In this document: positions 27,102 to 35,311 of the stretch, in pieces | How the letters are laid out: the number at the start of each line of letters is the position of its first letter | Numbering within the stretch: the stretch's first letter is position 1 | NCBI GenBank assembly: GCA_016841525.1 | Contig: JAENYZ010000001.1 | Coordinates: 372,001-436,000 of the forward strand | Length of the DNA: 64,000 nucleotides | From: Anaerolineaceae bacterium | Lineage (GTDB): Bacteria > Chloroflexota > Anaerolineae > Anaerolineales > Anaerolineaceae | Reading direction: 5' to 3' | Program-made: the position numbers and the translations under genes | The notes under the pieces: generated by a model | Databases searched by the model: none | Seen by the model: only the letters and a program-made list of their open reading frames with translations | What the model was told of the DNA's origin: nothing

Positions 27102-28748
27102 ATGAAGAAGAAATATCTATTACTTATTGTTGTGCTGCTGCTCTCAAGCTTCGTGCTTGGTGCCTGCCAACAAGCAACAGAAGAACCTGTTGAAGAAACT
27201 GAAGAACCTGTTGTTGAAGAAACTGAAGAATCCATGGAACCCGAATATCTTTGGACCACGAATCTCCGTGAGGCGATTGCCGCAGCTATTGACCGAGAGG
27301 TCATCGTTGACCGTGTGTTTGAAGGCCGCAACGTTCCTGCCTATCACATGGTTCCTGTAGGTTACCCCTACGCCACCCAGCCTTTCTTTGACAAATACGG
27401 CACACGGGACCTTGACATGGCGATTTCATTGTTAGAAGCCGAAGGTTACACAGCGGACAATCCTTTTGTCTTTGACCTGTGGTTCCCCCCAGAGCACTAC
27501 GGCACAACCACCGCTGATGTTATGCAAGTCATCAAAGAGCAGCTTGAAGAAACCGGTTTGATAGTTGTTAATCTCAACAGCATGAACTGGGCTGAATATG
27601 TCGACGGCTTTGTCGCTGGTGACCTGCCCTTCTTCATGCTGGGTTGGTTCCCGGACTTTGCTGACCCAGAGAACTGGTTGTCACCCTTTGCTTCCTGCCT
27701 GCAATCACCGGATAACGGCGTGAACTACTGCAATGAAGAAATGGATTCACTCTTACAGTCAGCAGCTGCCTCCGCAGATCCTGCTGAAAGAGAATCTCTC
27801 TACCAGCAAATCGGGGAGCTCTATGCTGAAGAAGTCCCAACCATCCCCTTGTTCTGGGAACCCGAGTTCGTTTCCTATCGAACTGGTGTTGAAGGTGTAG
27901 TTGTTGGACCGCCATTCGAATTCAACTACGATGTATTGAGTTTTGGTGATGACGCCGACCCTGCCTCTGGCAACACGGACACCATCATCATCGGAACCAC
28001 CGATGAGGTCAACAGCCTTGACGCTAGCGATGCTTATGCAACCCATGACTGGGAAATCATCAAGAACACGGGCGCTGCCCTGCTCTCCTACACACCCGGA
28101 ACATCGGAGCTTATACCTGGCGCAGCAGCAGCTATGCCTGAGGTCAGCGACGATGGCCTGACATATACATTCACTCTCAGGGATAATCTGGCATTTGCTG
28201 ACGGCACTCCGGTATCAGCACAAAATTATGTTGACTCCTGGAACCGTCTCAACACCCTCGAAGGTCAGGTTTCCGGATTGATTCAGCTCTACGTTGAAAG
28301 CGTTGAAGCTGTTGATGATCTGACGGTAGCCTATCACCTGAAAGATACCTTTGGTTTCTTCCCGGCATTGTCAGCCACAGCACCTTTCGTGGTCACCAAC
28401 CCGGCAACCTTTGTTGAAGATGAGATCGTCCAATTCCCGGATGTTCTTGATGGGATTGGTCCCTATCGTATGGTCTCCCATTCAGTTGGTGAGCAAATGG
28501 TTCTCGAAGCCAATCCTGAGTACTTTGGTGAAGCACCACTCATCCCCAATGTGATCATCCGATACTTCGCAGATCCAACCACCATGTCCAATGCGGTTGA
28601 AAGCGGCGAGATTGATGTCGCTTGGCGCACACTTGGGCCCGTTGAAGCTGTTCGTCTGCAGGAAGTTGATGGTGTCACTGTCGATACTGTTGATGCCCCA
28701 GCCTTGCGCTACATGGTCTTCAACCACACTTATGAAGTTCAAGAGTAA
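27102..28748 (+). CDS. Family-5 peptide-binding lipoprotein with circularly permuted halves
   Basis: 548 aa. A lipoprotein signal has lipobox LGAC with Cys22, then an acidic Glu/Pro linker (24-46). The next part, about 48-290, is what normally forms the C-terminal half of SBP_bac_5 proteins: REAIAAAIDREVIVDRVF, then LGWFPDFADPENWLSPF, then the typical C-terminal strand GVVVGPPFEFNYDVLSF. The usual N-terminal half follows from 293: DTIIIGTTDEVNSLDASDAY, LTYTFTLRDNLAFADGTPV and GIGPYRMVSHSVGEQ. It ends at ALRYMVFNHT, where normal proteins continue into the VRxAIAxAIDR helix. Both junctions are in frame and linker-like. It should still bind peptides for the DppBCDF genes that follow, unless permutation changed this. 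An assembly error is the main alternative. Confidence 0.8.
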   Translation: MKKKYLLLIVVLLLSSFVLGACQQATEEPVEETEEPVVEETEESMEPEYLWTTNLREAIAAAIDREVIVDRVFEGRNVPAYHMVPVGYPYATQPFFDKYGTRDLDMAISLLEAEGYTADNPFVFDLWFPPEHYGTTTADVMQVIKEQLEETGLIVVNLNSMNWAEYVDGFVAGDLPFFMLGWFPDFADPENWLSPFASCLQSPDNGVNYCNEEMDSLLQSAAASADPAERESLYQQIGELYAEEVPTIPLFWEPEFVSYRTGVEGVVVGPPFEFNYDVLSFGDDADPASGNTDTIIIGTTDEVNSLDASDAYATHDWEIIKNTGAALLSYTPGTSELIPGAAAAMPEVSDDGLTYTFTLRDNLAFADGTPVSAQNYVDSWNRLNTLEGQVSGLIQLYVESVEAVDDLTVAYHLKDTFGFFPALSATAPFVVTNPATFVEDEIVQFPDVLDGIGPYRMVSHSVGEQMVLEANPEYFGEAPLIPNVIIRYFADPTTMSNAVESGEIDVAWRTLGPVEAVRLQEVDGVTVDTVDAPALRYMVFNHTYEVQE

Positions 28749-28838
28749 AAATATCTAAGAAACCAGCTTTACTTTTGTTGAGAGATGAACTGCATTTCTC
28801 ACGAACTTTGTAAAGCCCAACAAATTGTAAGTAACAGC

Positions 28839-28864
28839 TGGGGGCGAGGGAAACCTTGCCCCCA
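28839..28864 (+). terminator. Intra-operon hairpin (attenuator) after the binding protein
   Basis: TGGGGGCGAGG / CCTTGCCCCCA forms a stable stem in the 156-bp gap before dppB. It has only a weak T-rich tail, so partial termination or mRNA 3' protection is likely, raising binding protein over permease. Confidence 0.6.
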
Positions 28865-28904
28865 TTTGCTAATTCTTCATTAAGCAATCATAGGAAGTGC
28901 CATT

Positions 28905-29927
28905 ATGTCCTCTTCACTGCGTAGATTCTTAATCACTCGCATACTACTGACAATCCCAATGGTTCTGATCCTGGTGACGATGATCTTTTTTATTATGCGA
29001 GTGCTGCCAGGTGATCCCATACGTTCTCAGCTAGGACCTCGTGTGAGCGAAGAGCAAGCGGATGCCCTCCGTGAACGCCTTGGCTTGAACAGACCACTCT
29101 ATATTCAATATTTTGATTTCCTTTGGGATATGGTGACTCTGGATTTTGGGACTGCTTTAACCCAGGGGGAGCGACCAATCAGAGATGAACTGGGAGAAAG
29201 GTTGCCAGCCACAATCGAGTTAACCATCCCGGCGATTGCTATCACAGCATTGATCGGGATCCTATCCGGTGCATTTGCCGCAAAGAATCGGAAAAAGCCA
29301 ATCGATTACAGTATACGACTGTTGAGCATCGCCATTTATTCAATCCCAATTTTTTTCATGGGATTAATCTTTCAGATTATTTTTGCTGTCAGAATTCCCA
29401 TTCTACCCCTATCAGGCAGGATGGACACCCTTTTACTGACCCAGTTTGAATCGATTACCAACTTCTATGTGATCGATGCCATCCTGACAGGAAATTGGCC
29501 CGCTCTTAGATCAGCACTAACCCATCTAATCATGCCCTCAATCACCCTGGGACTGGCATTAACTGGCGTTTTTGTCAGGTTAACCCGGGTCAATATGATT
29601 GAAATGCTTCAATCTGATTTTATTACTGCAGGCAGAGCCAGGGGAATCCCGGAAAGACGGCTGGTATATAAACATGCACTGCGGAATACCTTTATACCCA
29701 TTTTGACTTTGCTTGGACTGCAATTTGCCATTCTGCTGGCTGGGGCGGTTCTGACTGAAACGACATTTTCATGGCCGGGTGTTGGACGGTACCTTGTTGA
29801 CCGCATCGAGCTGAGAGATTATACAGCTGTCCAGGCGACCATCGGTGTTTTCGCATTGTTTGTTGCCCTGATCAGTTTGTTAATGGATATCATTTACGCG
29901 CTTATCGATCCTCGTATCAGGTATTAA
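28905..29927 (+). CDS. dppB: Peptide ABC transporter permease, DppB type
   Basis: 340 aa with six predicted membrane helices. The N-terminus (LITRILLTIPMVLILVTM) and VLPGDPIRSQLG are typical of DppB/OppB. The EAA loop is seen around GRARGIPERRLVYKHALRN (about 242-260). It forms the inner-membrane channel with the next gene product. Confidence 0.93.
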   Translation: MSSSLRRFLITRILLTIPMVLILVTMIFFIMRVLPGDPIRSQLGPRVSEEQADALRERLGLNRPLYIQYFDFLWDMVTLDFGTALTQGERPIRDELGERLPATIELTIPAIAITALIGILSGAFAAKNRKKPIDYSIRLLSIAIYSIPIFFMGLIFQIIFAVRIPILPLSGRMDTLLLTQFESITNFYVIDAILTGNWPALRSALTHLIMPSITLGLALTGVFVRLTRVNMIEMLQSDFITAGRARGIPERRLVYKHALRNTFIPILTLLGLQFAILLAGAVLTETTFSWPGVGRYLVDRIELRDYTAVQATIGVFALFVALISLLMDIIYALIDPRIRY

Positions 29928-29955
29928 AAATACAAAAGATATGGAGTAATACTTT

Positions 29956-31218
29956 ATGGAATCAGAAAAAATCAATAAAGAAATCGCCCCAACACCTGAG
30001 GAAGTACCAGAATGGCTGCTTGATCTTGATAAGGTTGGGTTTGTCCGAAGATTATTTCTTGCACGTAAATGGTACGGCGGGGATTGGTGGTTTGTTGCCA
30101 TCAGCGCAGTTCTTTTACTCTTTTTTATTATTGTCGGGATTTTCCCACAGTGGTTTGCCCCTTATGACCCAAGGGCAGAAGTAGGCCCTTCTTTATTAGC
30201 CCCTGGTGAGCCTCCCGCAAGTTACCTATTAATAACACCCCTTGAAAGTGGTGATATTCGCTTCAGGGATATTTCCGATCGAACGAATAACATCGGCTTT
30301 ATTATCGGCAGTGCTGCCAGCCAGGCGATGCGAGAAGCCACAGACGAGCTGAATGAGGACGCGCCGGAAGGTGTGCGCTACCAACCTCGGCAGCAGCGCT
30401 ATGAAACTTTAGAAGAAGGGCTCCAATCCCTGGCAGATGGTGAAATTGATGGCTTCATCGCCTCTCCTGAGGAACTTGGTGGAACCCTCGAGGATTTCCC
30501 AACCCTTCAGGTTGTGAGTACCCTTAGGGAAGTAGGCGAAAGCGGTTTTATTTTTGGTACAAACCAGATCGGTCAGGACATCCTGAGCCGAATTATTTGG
30601 GGTACACGCATCGCTTTAATTGTCGGACTGAGCTCTGCTGTGGTTTCCTTTTTGATAGGCGTTCCCCTTGGTTTGGTGAGTGGCTTTGTTGGTGGGCCAT
30701 TTGACCGGATTCTAACCCTCCTGATGGACAGCCTCTATTCTTTTCCTGGCTTGATATTGGCAATCTCGATCGCCGCTGTTCTGGGCGCTGGCATTGGTAA
30801 TATCATCGTATCAATTGCTGTGCTTTATGTGCCCACTTACTACCGGATCGTCAGGGGTCAGACCCTGGCTGTTAGAGAAGAGCTTTATGTTGAAGCAGCC
30901 CGCAGCATTGGGACCAAGTGGACAACCATCTTGCGGAAATACATTTTTCCCAATGTCATCCCCTCTGTAGTGATCATTTTTTCTGTCAATGTCGGTGATG
31001 CAATTTTGACAGAAGCTGGATTGAGCTTCCTTGGTTTTGGCCTCCCGCCTGATACACCGGACTGGGGAATCGACCTGGCTCGAGGTCAGGACTATGTCCG
31101 AAGAGCATGGTGGTTGATCACCTATCCTGGCTTAATGGTGACCATGGTCACCCTTTCATTCAGTATGCTCGGTGAAAGCTTATCGGAAATTCTCAACCCC
31201 CGTCTTACGGAGCGATAA
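29956..31218 (+). CDS. dppC: Peptide ABC transporter permease, DppC type, with inserted extracytoplasmic domain
   Basis: 420 aa, about 110 longer than usual. The first helix (about 46-66) leads to FAPYDPRAEV. In usual DppC a short loop then reaches GTDxxGRDxLSR, which here is GTNQIGQDILSR at about 201. Residues about 85-198 are an insertion whose pattern (YETLEEGLQSLADGEIDGFI) resembles the second lobe of SBP_bac_3 periplasmic binding domains. The EAA loop region (EAARSIGTKWTTILRKYI, about 314-331) is normal. The insert faces the outside and may receive or sense substrate. Confidence 0.9.
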   Translation: MESEKINKEIAPTPEEVPEWLLDLDKVGFVRRLFLARKWYGGDWWFVAISAVLLLFFIIVGIFPQWFAPYDPRAEVGPSLLAPGEPPASYLLITPLESGDIRFRDISDRTNNIGFIIGSAASQAMREATDELNEDAPEGVRYQPRQQRYETLEEGLQSLADGEIDGFIASPEELGGTLEDFPTLQVVSTLREVGESGFIFGTNQIGQDILSRIIWGTRIALIVGLSSAVVSFLIGVPLGLVSGFVGGPFDRILTLLMDSLYSFPGLILAISIAAVLGAGIGNIIVSIAVLYVPTYYRIVRGQTLAVREELYVEAARSIGTKWTTILRKYIFPNVIPSVVIIFSVNVGDAILTEAGLSFLGFGLPPDTPDWGIDLARGQDYVRRAWWLITYPGLMVTMVTLSFSMLGESLSEILNPRLTER

Positions 31219-31219
31219 T

Positions 31220-32233
31220 ATGGCTGAAAAAGAATTACTTTCACAAATCCGAAATTTGTCGGTTGAATATAAAACACGTTTAGGTCAGGTCAGCGCGGTT
31301 GACAGTGTTTCCTTTGATATTTACAAAGGCGAAATTCTCGGCCTGGTTGGAGAAAGCGGCTGCGGGAAGAGCACCATGGGGAAAGCCCTCATGCGCATGA
31401 TCCAACCCCCCGGCAAGATTACTGGCGGACAGATCATCTTCCAGGGAGAAGATATCATGACCTATGACGACAACCAGATGCGCGACTTCCGTGGTCGCAA
31501 AGTCAGCATGATCTTCCAGGACCCGATGACTTCCTTGAATCCCACTCAAAGGGTTGATGAGCACATCATCGAGGCCATTCAGGTTCATGAGCCGCAAGTA
31601 AAAATTGAAGAGGCTTTGAAACTTGCGGAAAAGATGATCAGGAAACTTGGCATGCAAAAGCGCCGTATGAACAGTTATCCGCACCAGCTTTCAGGCGGCA
31701 TGCGCCAAAGAGTTATGGTCGGCTTGGGGCTGGTCCTGAATGCGGACTTAATTGTGGCGGATGAAGCCACGACCTCACTGGACGTGATCGTTGAAGCCCA
31801 ACTGGCGGACCAACTCAAGGATATCCGGGAAGAATTTGGCGTCTCCTTGTTGGTGATCACCCATAATATTGCCCTGGTTGCTGAGATCTCCGATCGCATT
31901 GTTGTTATGTATGCCGGTCATGTGATGGAAATTGCTAATGTCGAACCGATCTTTGACAACCCGCTCCATCCCTATACGAGAGGATTGCTCAAATCGATCC
32001 CGAACATCAAACTTAACGACACCGAAGAACTCTATAAGATGCCGGGAGAGCCGCCCAACCTGACCCATCCGCCCAGCGGATGCCGATTTCACCCGCGCTG
32101 CCCACGTGTTATGCCCATTTGTAAAGTCCATGGGCCCGATCTGACAGAGGTAAGCCCGGGCAGGTTCGTCAAATGCTGGTTGTATATTGACCACCCTGAA
32201 AAAGAATCTGAAACCATAAAGGTGGAAGCATGA
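31220..32233 (+). CDS. dppD: Peptide ABC transporter ATP-binding protein, DppD type
   Basis: 337 aa from ATG 31220 (CGGAG ribosome binding site, 1 nt after dppC). A longer in-frame start at 31172 would lie inside dppC and is less likely. Walker A is GESGCGKST, the ABC signature LSGGMRQRV, Walker B LIVADEATTSLDV, and the H-loop is in VITHN. The oligopeptide-transporter C-terminus has PPSGCRFHPRCP, a cysteine pair that in related proteins holds an FeS or metal site. Confidence 0.94.
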   Translation: MAEKELLSQIRNLSVEYKTRLGQVSAVDSVSFDIYKGEILGLVGESGCGKSTMGKALMRMIQPPGKITGGQIIFQGEDIMTYDDNQMRDFRGRKVSMIFQDPMTSLNPTQRVDEHIIEAIQVHEPQVKIEEALKLAEKMIRKLGMQKRRMNSYPHQLSGGMRQRVMVGLGLVLNADLIVADEATTSLDVIVEAQLADQLKDIREEFGVSLLVITHNIALVAEISDRIVVMYAGHVMEIANVEPIFDNPLHPYTRGLLKSIPNIKLNDTEELYKMPGEPPNLTHPPSGCRFHPRCPRVMPICKVHGPDLTEVSPGRFVKCWLYIDHPEKESETIKVEA

Positions 32234-33264
32234 CAAATGAAATCATAAAAAACAACGGACACGATAAGGACTTCCTGGTTGAAATCAAGAACCTGAAAAA
32301 ATGGTTTCCTGTTCAAACCAGTTTTATTGACCAGTTATTTGTTAAAGAGCGCGATTTTGTAAGGGCTGTCGACGGCGTCTCATTTAATATCCAACGGGGA
32401 GAAGTTTTGGGGCTGGCTGGCGAGAGCGGCAGCGGCAAAACCACCATTGGCCGCCTGACCATCGGTCTCGAAGAGAAGACCGAAGGAGACGTGGTCTTCG
32501 ACGGCATTGACCTCTCCACCCTATCCGCAGAGGAACTGCGAAAAATGCGCCGCCGAATGCAAGTCATCTTCCAGGACCCTTTAGCGTCACTCAACCCCCG
32601 CATGTCCTTGGGTGATGCCATCAAACAGGGTTTGGAAATTCATTACCCGGAAACCTCCGACCAGCATCGAAATATTGTGATAGACATCATGGAAAAAGTT
32701 GGCCTGAGCCCTGCCCAATTCTTTTACAATAAATTCCCCCACCAGATTTCTGGGGGTCAGCGCCAGCGCGTGGTGATCGCCCGGGCCCTGGTCACGAAAC
32801 CCGACCTTATTTTGGCAGACGAACCGATTGCCATGGCGGATGTAAGTGTGCGAGCGCTTTTGCTGGATTTGATGGTGCAGCTGAAGAACGAATTCAACCT
32901 GACTTACCTGTTCATCACCCACGATTTAGCAACTGCAAAGTACATTTGCGACCGGATTGCCATTTTGTACCTGGGTAAGATTGTGGAGATTAGCACCCTG
33001 CCAGAAGTCTATGGGCACCCCCTGCACCCCTACACCAACGCTCTCCTGGCAGCCGTACCCGTACCTAACCCGCACGAACGCCGTAAGGAACCGATGCCCA
33101 AAGGCGAAATCCCTAACCCGATCAACCCACCACCCGGCTGCCGATTCCACCCCCGCTGTACTTATGCGCAAGCAATTTGTTCTGAGGAGGAACCTCTGCT
33201 GCGTGAACTGCGCCCGGGGCATGAGGTTGCCTGCCACTTTGCAGAGCAGTTTTTAAAAGAATAA
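32230..33264 (+). CDS. dppF: Peptide ABC transporter ATP-binding protein, DppF/OppF type
   Basis: 344 aa. It overlaps dppD by 4 nt. Walker A is GESGSGKT, the signature ISGGQRQRV, Walker B LILADEP. After it, the family's usual SALDVS D-loop reads AMADVS, so the D-loop Leu-Asp is altered while DppD keeps a normal one. The C-terminal PPGCRFHPRC motif is present. The change suggests a degenerate ATP site in this half, but this is inference. Confidence 0.93.
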   Translation: MTNEIIKNNGHDKDFLVEIKNLKKWFPVQTSFIDQLFVKERDFVRAVDGVSFNIQRGEVLGLAGESGSGKTTIGRLTIGLEEKTEGDVVFDGIDLSTLSAEELRKMRRRMQVIFQDPLASLNPRMSLGDAIKQGLEIHYPETSDQHRNIVIDIMEKVGLSPAQFFYNKFPHQISGGQRQRVVIARALVTKPDLILADEPIAMADVSVRALLLDLMVQLKNEFNLTYLFITHDLATAKYICDRIAILYLGKIVEISTLPEVYGHPLHPYTNALLAAVPVPNPHERRKEPMPKGEIPNPINPPPGCRFHPRCTYAQAICSEEEPLLRELRPGHEVACHFAEQFLKE

Positions 33265-33272
33265 GAAAAATT

Positions 33273-33322
33273 AACCTACCCCCAGCCCCCTCCCTGAAGG
33301 GAAGGGGATTTAGGGGTAGGTT
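33273..33322. repeat. Dispersed G-rich hyphenated palindrome, copy 2
   Basis: ACCTACCCCC and GGGGGTAGGT-like ends enclose CCCCCTCCCTGAAGGGAAGGGG. It matches the reverse complement of 1033-1068 with few differences. It lies between convergent dppF and the HD-domain gene and may also act as a terminator. Confidence 0.65.
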
Positions 33323-34239
33323 TACCTACACAGTACGGCTTTCAGCATCTCAATCAAGCCCTCATGCGAGGATATCCCCAAAATCGAACAAATCTCACCA
33401 CTCAAATCCCAAATTGGCATTTCCGCCTTTTGCATCGCTACCATGTATTCCGGATATCGTGTTCTGAGTGCTGCCAGACGCTGATCAAAGGGCACAATCC
33501 CATCTCCCTCAACAAGTTTGTCGCAGAAAAACACCAGCCTGACCTCCCATCCCCAATCCTGTGCCTCAGGGCGCATCACACGTGTCATGATATGCTCTCG
33601 AAGGATTTCAGCCAGGCGTGGATAACCCTGTGCATCCAAGAATTCCGCCCCCATCCGCCCATGGGCACCGTCCATCTTCAGGGTCGCGATTTTGTCGATA
33701 TCGTGCAGCAGTCCCCCGCGATGGGTCAGCACCGGGTCCACCAATATGCCCCGATTGCGCATCAACACCGCCAGCACGTACGCTGAATTGGCGACAACAG
33801 CCGAATGCGCACGCACATTATCGGGCACATCCCACTCGTCCAGCCATGCCAGGCATTGCCCCAGGCTGGGCTTATGCAGGCCTGAATTGATGTTGATCAA
33901 CTCGCTGACATCCTGAATTTCCGCGTCATGACGTGGGAAAGCATCTACGGCAAGCGCACCCGCCGGGTTGAACCATATTGTAAGGAAATGTCTTTGAGAG
34001 AAACTGCGTAAATTTTCATATGATTGGTCAAGATAGGCGGAATCCGTGTTCGGGTTGCCGCTTTCAAGAAGGTCGATCGCCACCCGGGAAGATGACGATT
34101 CAAGCAAGTTGAAACAAATCCTGCCATCATAGGAGAATTTACCGGGAATGTCCGCAGCACTCAAATCACCATTTAAAGACACACAAAATCGCTCAAAAAG
34201 ATCGGGGGAAGTCAGGAAAATTTTCAAAGCATTCATCAT
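33322..34239 (-). CDS. HD-domain phosphohydrolase-like protein
   Basis: 305 aa from ATG 34239, which has an ACGGAG ribosome binding site; a longer start at 34299 lacks one. The central part has HD-family metal residues: His in VRAHSAVVAN, the HD pair in GLLHDIDKIA, and downstream GAHGRMGAEFL and LREHIMTRV. HD enzymes hydrolyse nucleotides or phosphodiesters. The N-terminal 110 residues are not recognised. The substrate is unknown. Confidence 0.68.
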   Translation of the reverse strand: MMNALKIFLTSPDLFERFCVSLNGDLSAADIPGKFSYDGRICFNLLESSSSRVAIDLLESGNPNTDSAYLDQSYENLRSFSQRHFLTIWFNPAGALAVDAFPRHDAEIQDVSELININSGLHKPSLGQCLAWLDEWDVPDNVRAHSAVVANSAYVLAVLMRNRGILVDPVLTHRGGLLHDIDKIATLKMDGAHGRMGAEFLDAQGYPRLAEILREHIMTRVMRPEAQDWGWEVRLVFFCDKLVEGDGIVPFDQRLAALRTRYPEYMVAMQKAEMPIWDLSGEICSILGISSHEGLIEMLKAVLCR

Positions 34240-34316
34240 TGAGCTCCGTGTGTTGACAAAGCAATGTCTGAGTATACGCCAAACCAAAAATGAGCGCAAA
34301 TCGTGATTAGTTATTA

Positions 34317-34346
34317 TTGACCCCAGAGGGATTTTGGCGGTATAAT
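34317..34346 (+). promoter_or_regulatory. Promoter of tRNA-Arg
   Basis: TTGACC (34317-34322), an 18-nt spacer and a consensus TATAAT (34341-34346), 11 nt before the tRNA 5' end. Confidence 0.8.
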
Positions 34347-34357
34347 CATCACTGCTC

Positions 34358-34433
34358 GCCCCCGTAGCTCAATGGACAGAGTACCTGACTTCGAATCAGT
34401 AGGTTGCGCGTTCGAGTCGCGCCGGGGGCGCCA
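34358..34433 (+). tRNA. tRNA-Arg (anticodon TCG)
   Basis: 76 nt including encoded CCA. The acceptor GCCCCCG/CGGGGGC, D stem GCTC/GAGT, T stem GCGCG/CGCGC and T loop TTCGAGT are all present. The anticodon loop CTTCGAA gives TCG (34391-34393), reading CGA. The first pair of the anticodon stem is a C-U mismatch. An integrase and accessory genes follow directly, so this is the likely integration site. Confidence 0.93.
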
Positions 34434-34459
34434 AATATGGCGGTAAATCCACCGAACAC

Positions 34460-34474
34460 CCCCATATATAGGGG
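34460..34474. repeat. CCCC-ATATATA-GGGG palindrome, left copy
   Basis: A near-identical 16-nt palindrome occurs at 63782-63797. The left copy lies between the tRNA and the arm-type repeat, the right copy outside the right arm-type repeat, so the two mark opposite ends of the accessory region. Confidence 0.55.
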
Positions 34475-34481
34475 TAAAAAG

Positions 34482-34509
34482 AGCCCTCGATTTTTGAGGG
34501 CTATATTTT
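34482..34509 (+). terminator. Intrinsic terminator after tRNA-Arg
   Basis: AGCCCTC / GAGGGCT stem with 7-nt loop, then ATATTTTTA. Confidence 0.8.
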
Positions 34510-34531
34510 TACTGCAACCTTACTGCAACCC
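34510..34531. repeat. Arm-type direct repeat pair (two TTACTGCAACC-like units), copy 1
   Basis: Two tandem copies of the 10-mer TACTGCAACC. The same double unit recurs in the same orientation at 35290-35311 (one mismatch) and 63717-63738 (identical). Tandem 10-bp sites near attachment ends are typical of the arm-binding sites of tyrosine integrases. Confidence 0.65.
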
Positions 34532-34704
34532 GGTTATAATCTTATACCATCCGAGATTGAGAACATGAATATAGATCATGGTTGTATTAAGGTATAATCA
34601 TGTTTGAAGAAGTTTTGTCAGGGAAACATCTCGCATAGCACCCCATTGGGTGCTTCACTTTCTTAATATACCAAAATCTAACTAAGTTATTCAAGGAGTC
34701 GGAA

Positions 34705-35199
34705 ATGATCGATAGAAACAAGACAACCAAGAAGGCAGCTAAGACTGCTAGCCAGAAAGAAAAGTCTACCAATAAGCAATATGCAAAGGCTGTCGAGAAA
34801 ACAAAGAGCAAAGCAGAAGAATATTTACGTGATCCAAAGAAGACCAAGAAACTTCTTGAAGATGCTGCCAAAAAGTCAAACCGTTACGAAAAGAACCGAG
34901 GTCCTTTAGACAAAGTTTGGAGCTATCTAACCGCGCTTTACCGACTTTTAAGAGCTTATTTCCGTGGAGAGTATAGAGACATCCCTTGGACATCGATTGT
35001 GCTTGCCACTGTTGGAATTATCTACTTTGTTTCTCCGATTGACCTAATACCCGATTTTATCCCTGTTGTTGGGCTTGTAGACGACGCAGGAGTGATTTTT
35101 CTTGTGGTAAAACAGATAAAAGCTGATCTCGACAACTTTTTAGCTTGGGAAATTACTCAAGGTGAAGACGAAGATGATGAATCTACTATCACGGAGTAA
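34705..35199 (+). CDS. DUF1232 (YkvA-like) membrane protein
   Basis: 164 aa. The first 70 residues are Lys/Glu-rich and probably coiled. The C-terminal part has the DUF1232 motif FVSPIDLIPDFIPVVGLVDDAGV (about 113-135) within a membrane hairpin. The function of the family is unknown. AAGGAG lies 6 nt before the start. The gene is bracketed by two copies of the arm-type repeat (34510 and 35290), as if it came in as its own small unit. Confidence 0.8.
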   Translation: MIDRNKTTKKAAKTASQKEKSTNKQYAKAVEKTKSKAEEYLRDPKKTKKLLEDAAKKSNRYEKNRGPLDKVWSYLTALYRLLRAYFRGEYRDIPWTSIVLATVGIIYFVSPIDLIPDFIPVVGLVDDAGVIFLVVKQIKADLDNFLAWEITQGEDEDDESTITE

Positions 35200-35289
35200 T
35201 TGACCTGACGCCCAATAAATGGTTCAAATACTCCAATAGTATCTAGAGACACACAGCTGGTAGATTGATATTGATTTATCTTTCAAACT

Positions 35290-35311
35290 TACTACAACCT
35301 TACTGCAACCC
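35290..35311. repeat. Arm-type direct repeat pair, copy 2
   Basis: It covers the last codons and stop of the integrase gene. One mismatch to the other copies (TACTACAACC in the first unit). Confidence 0.65.
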
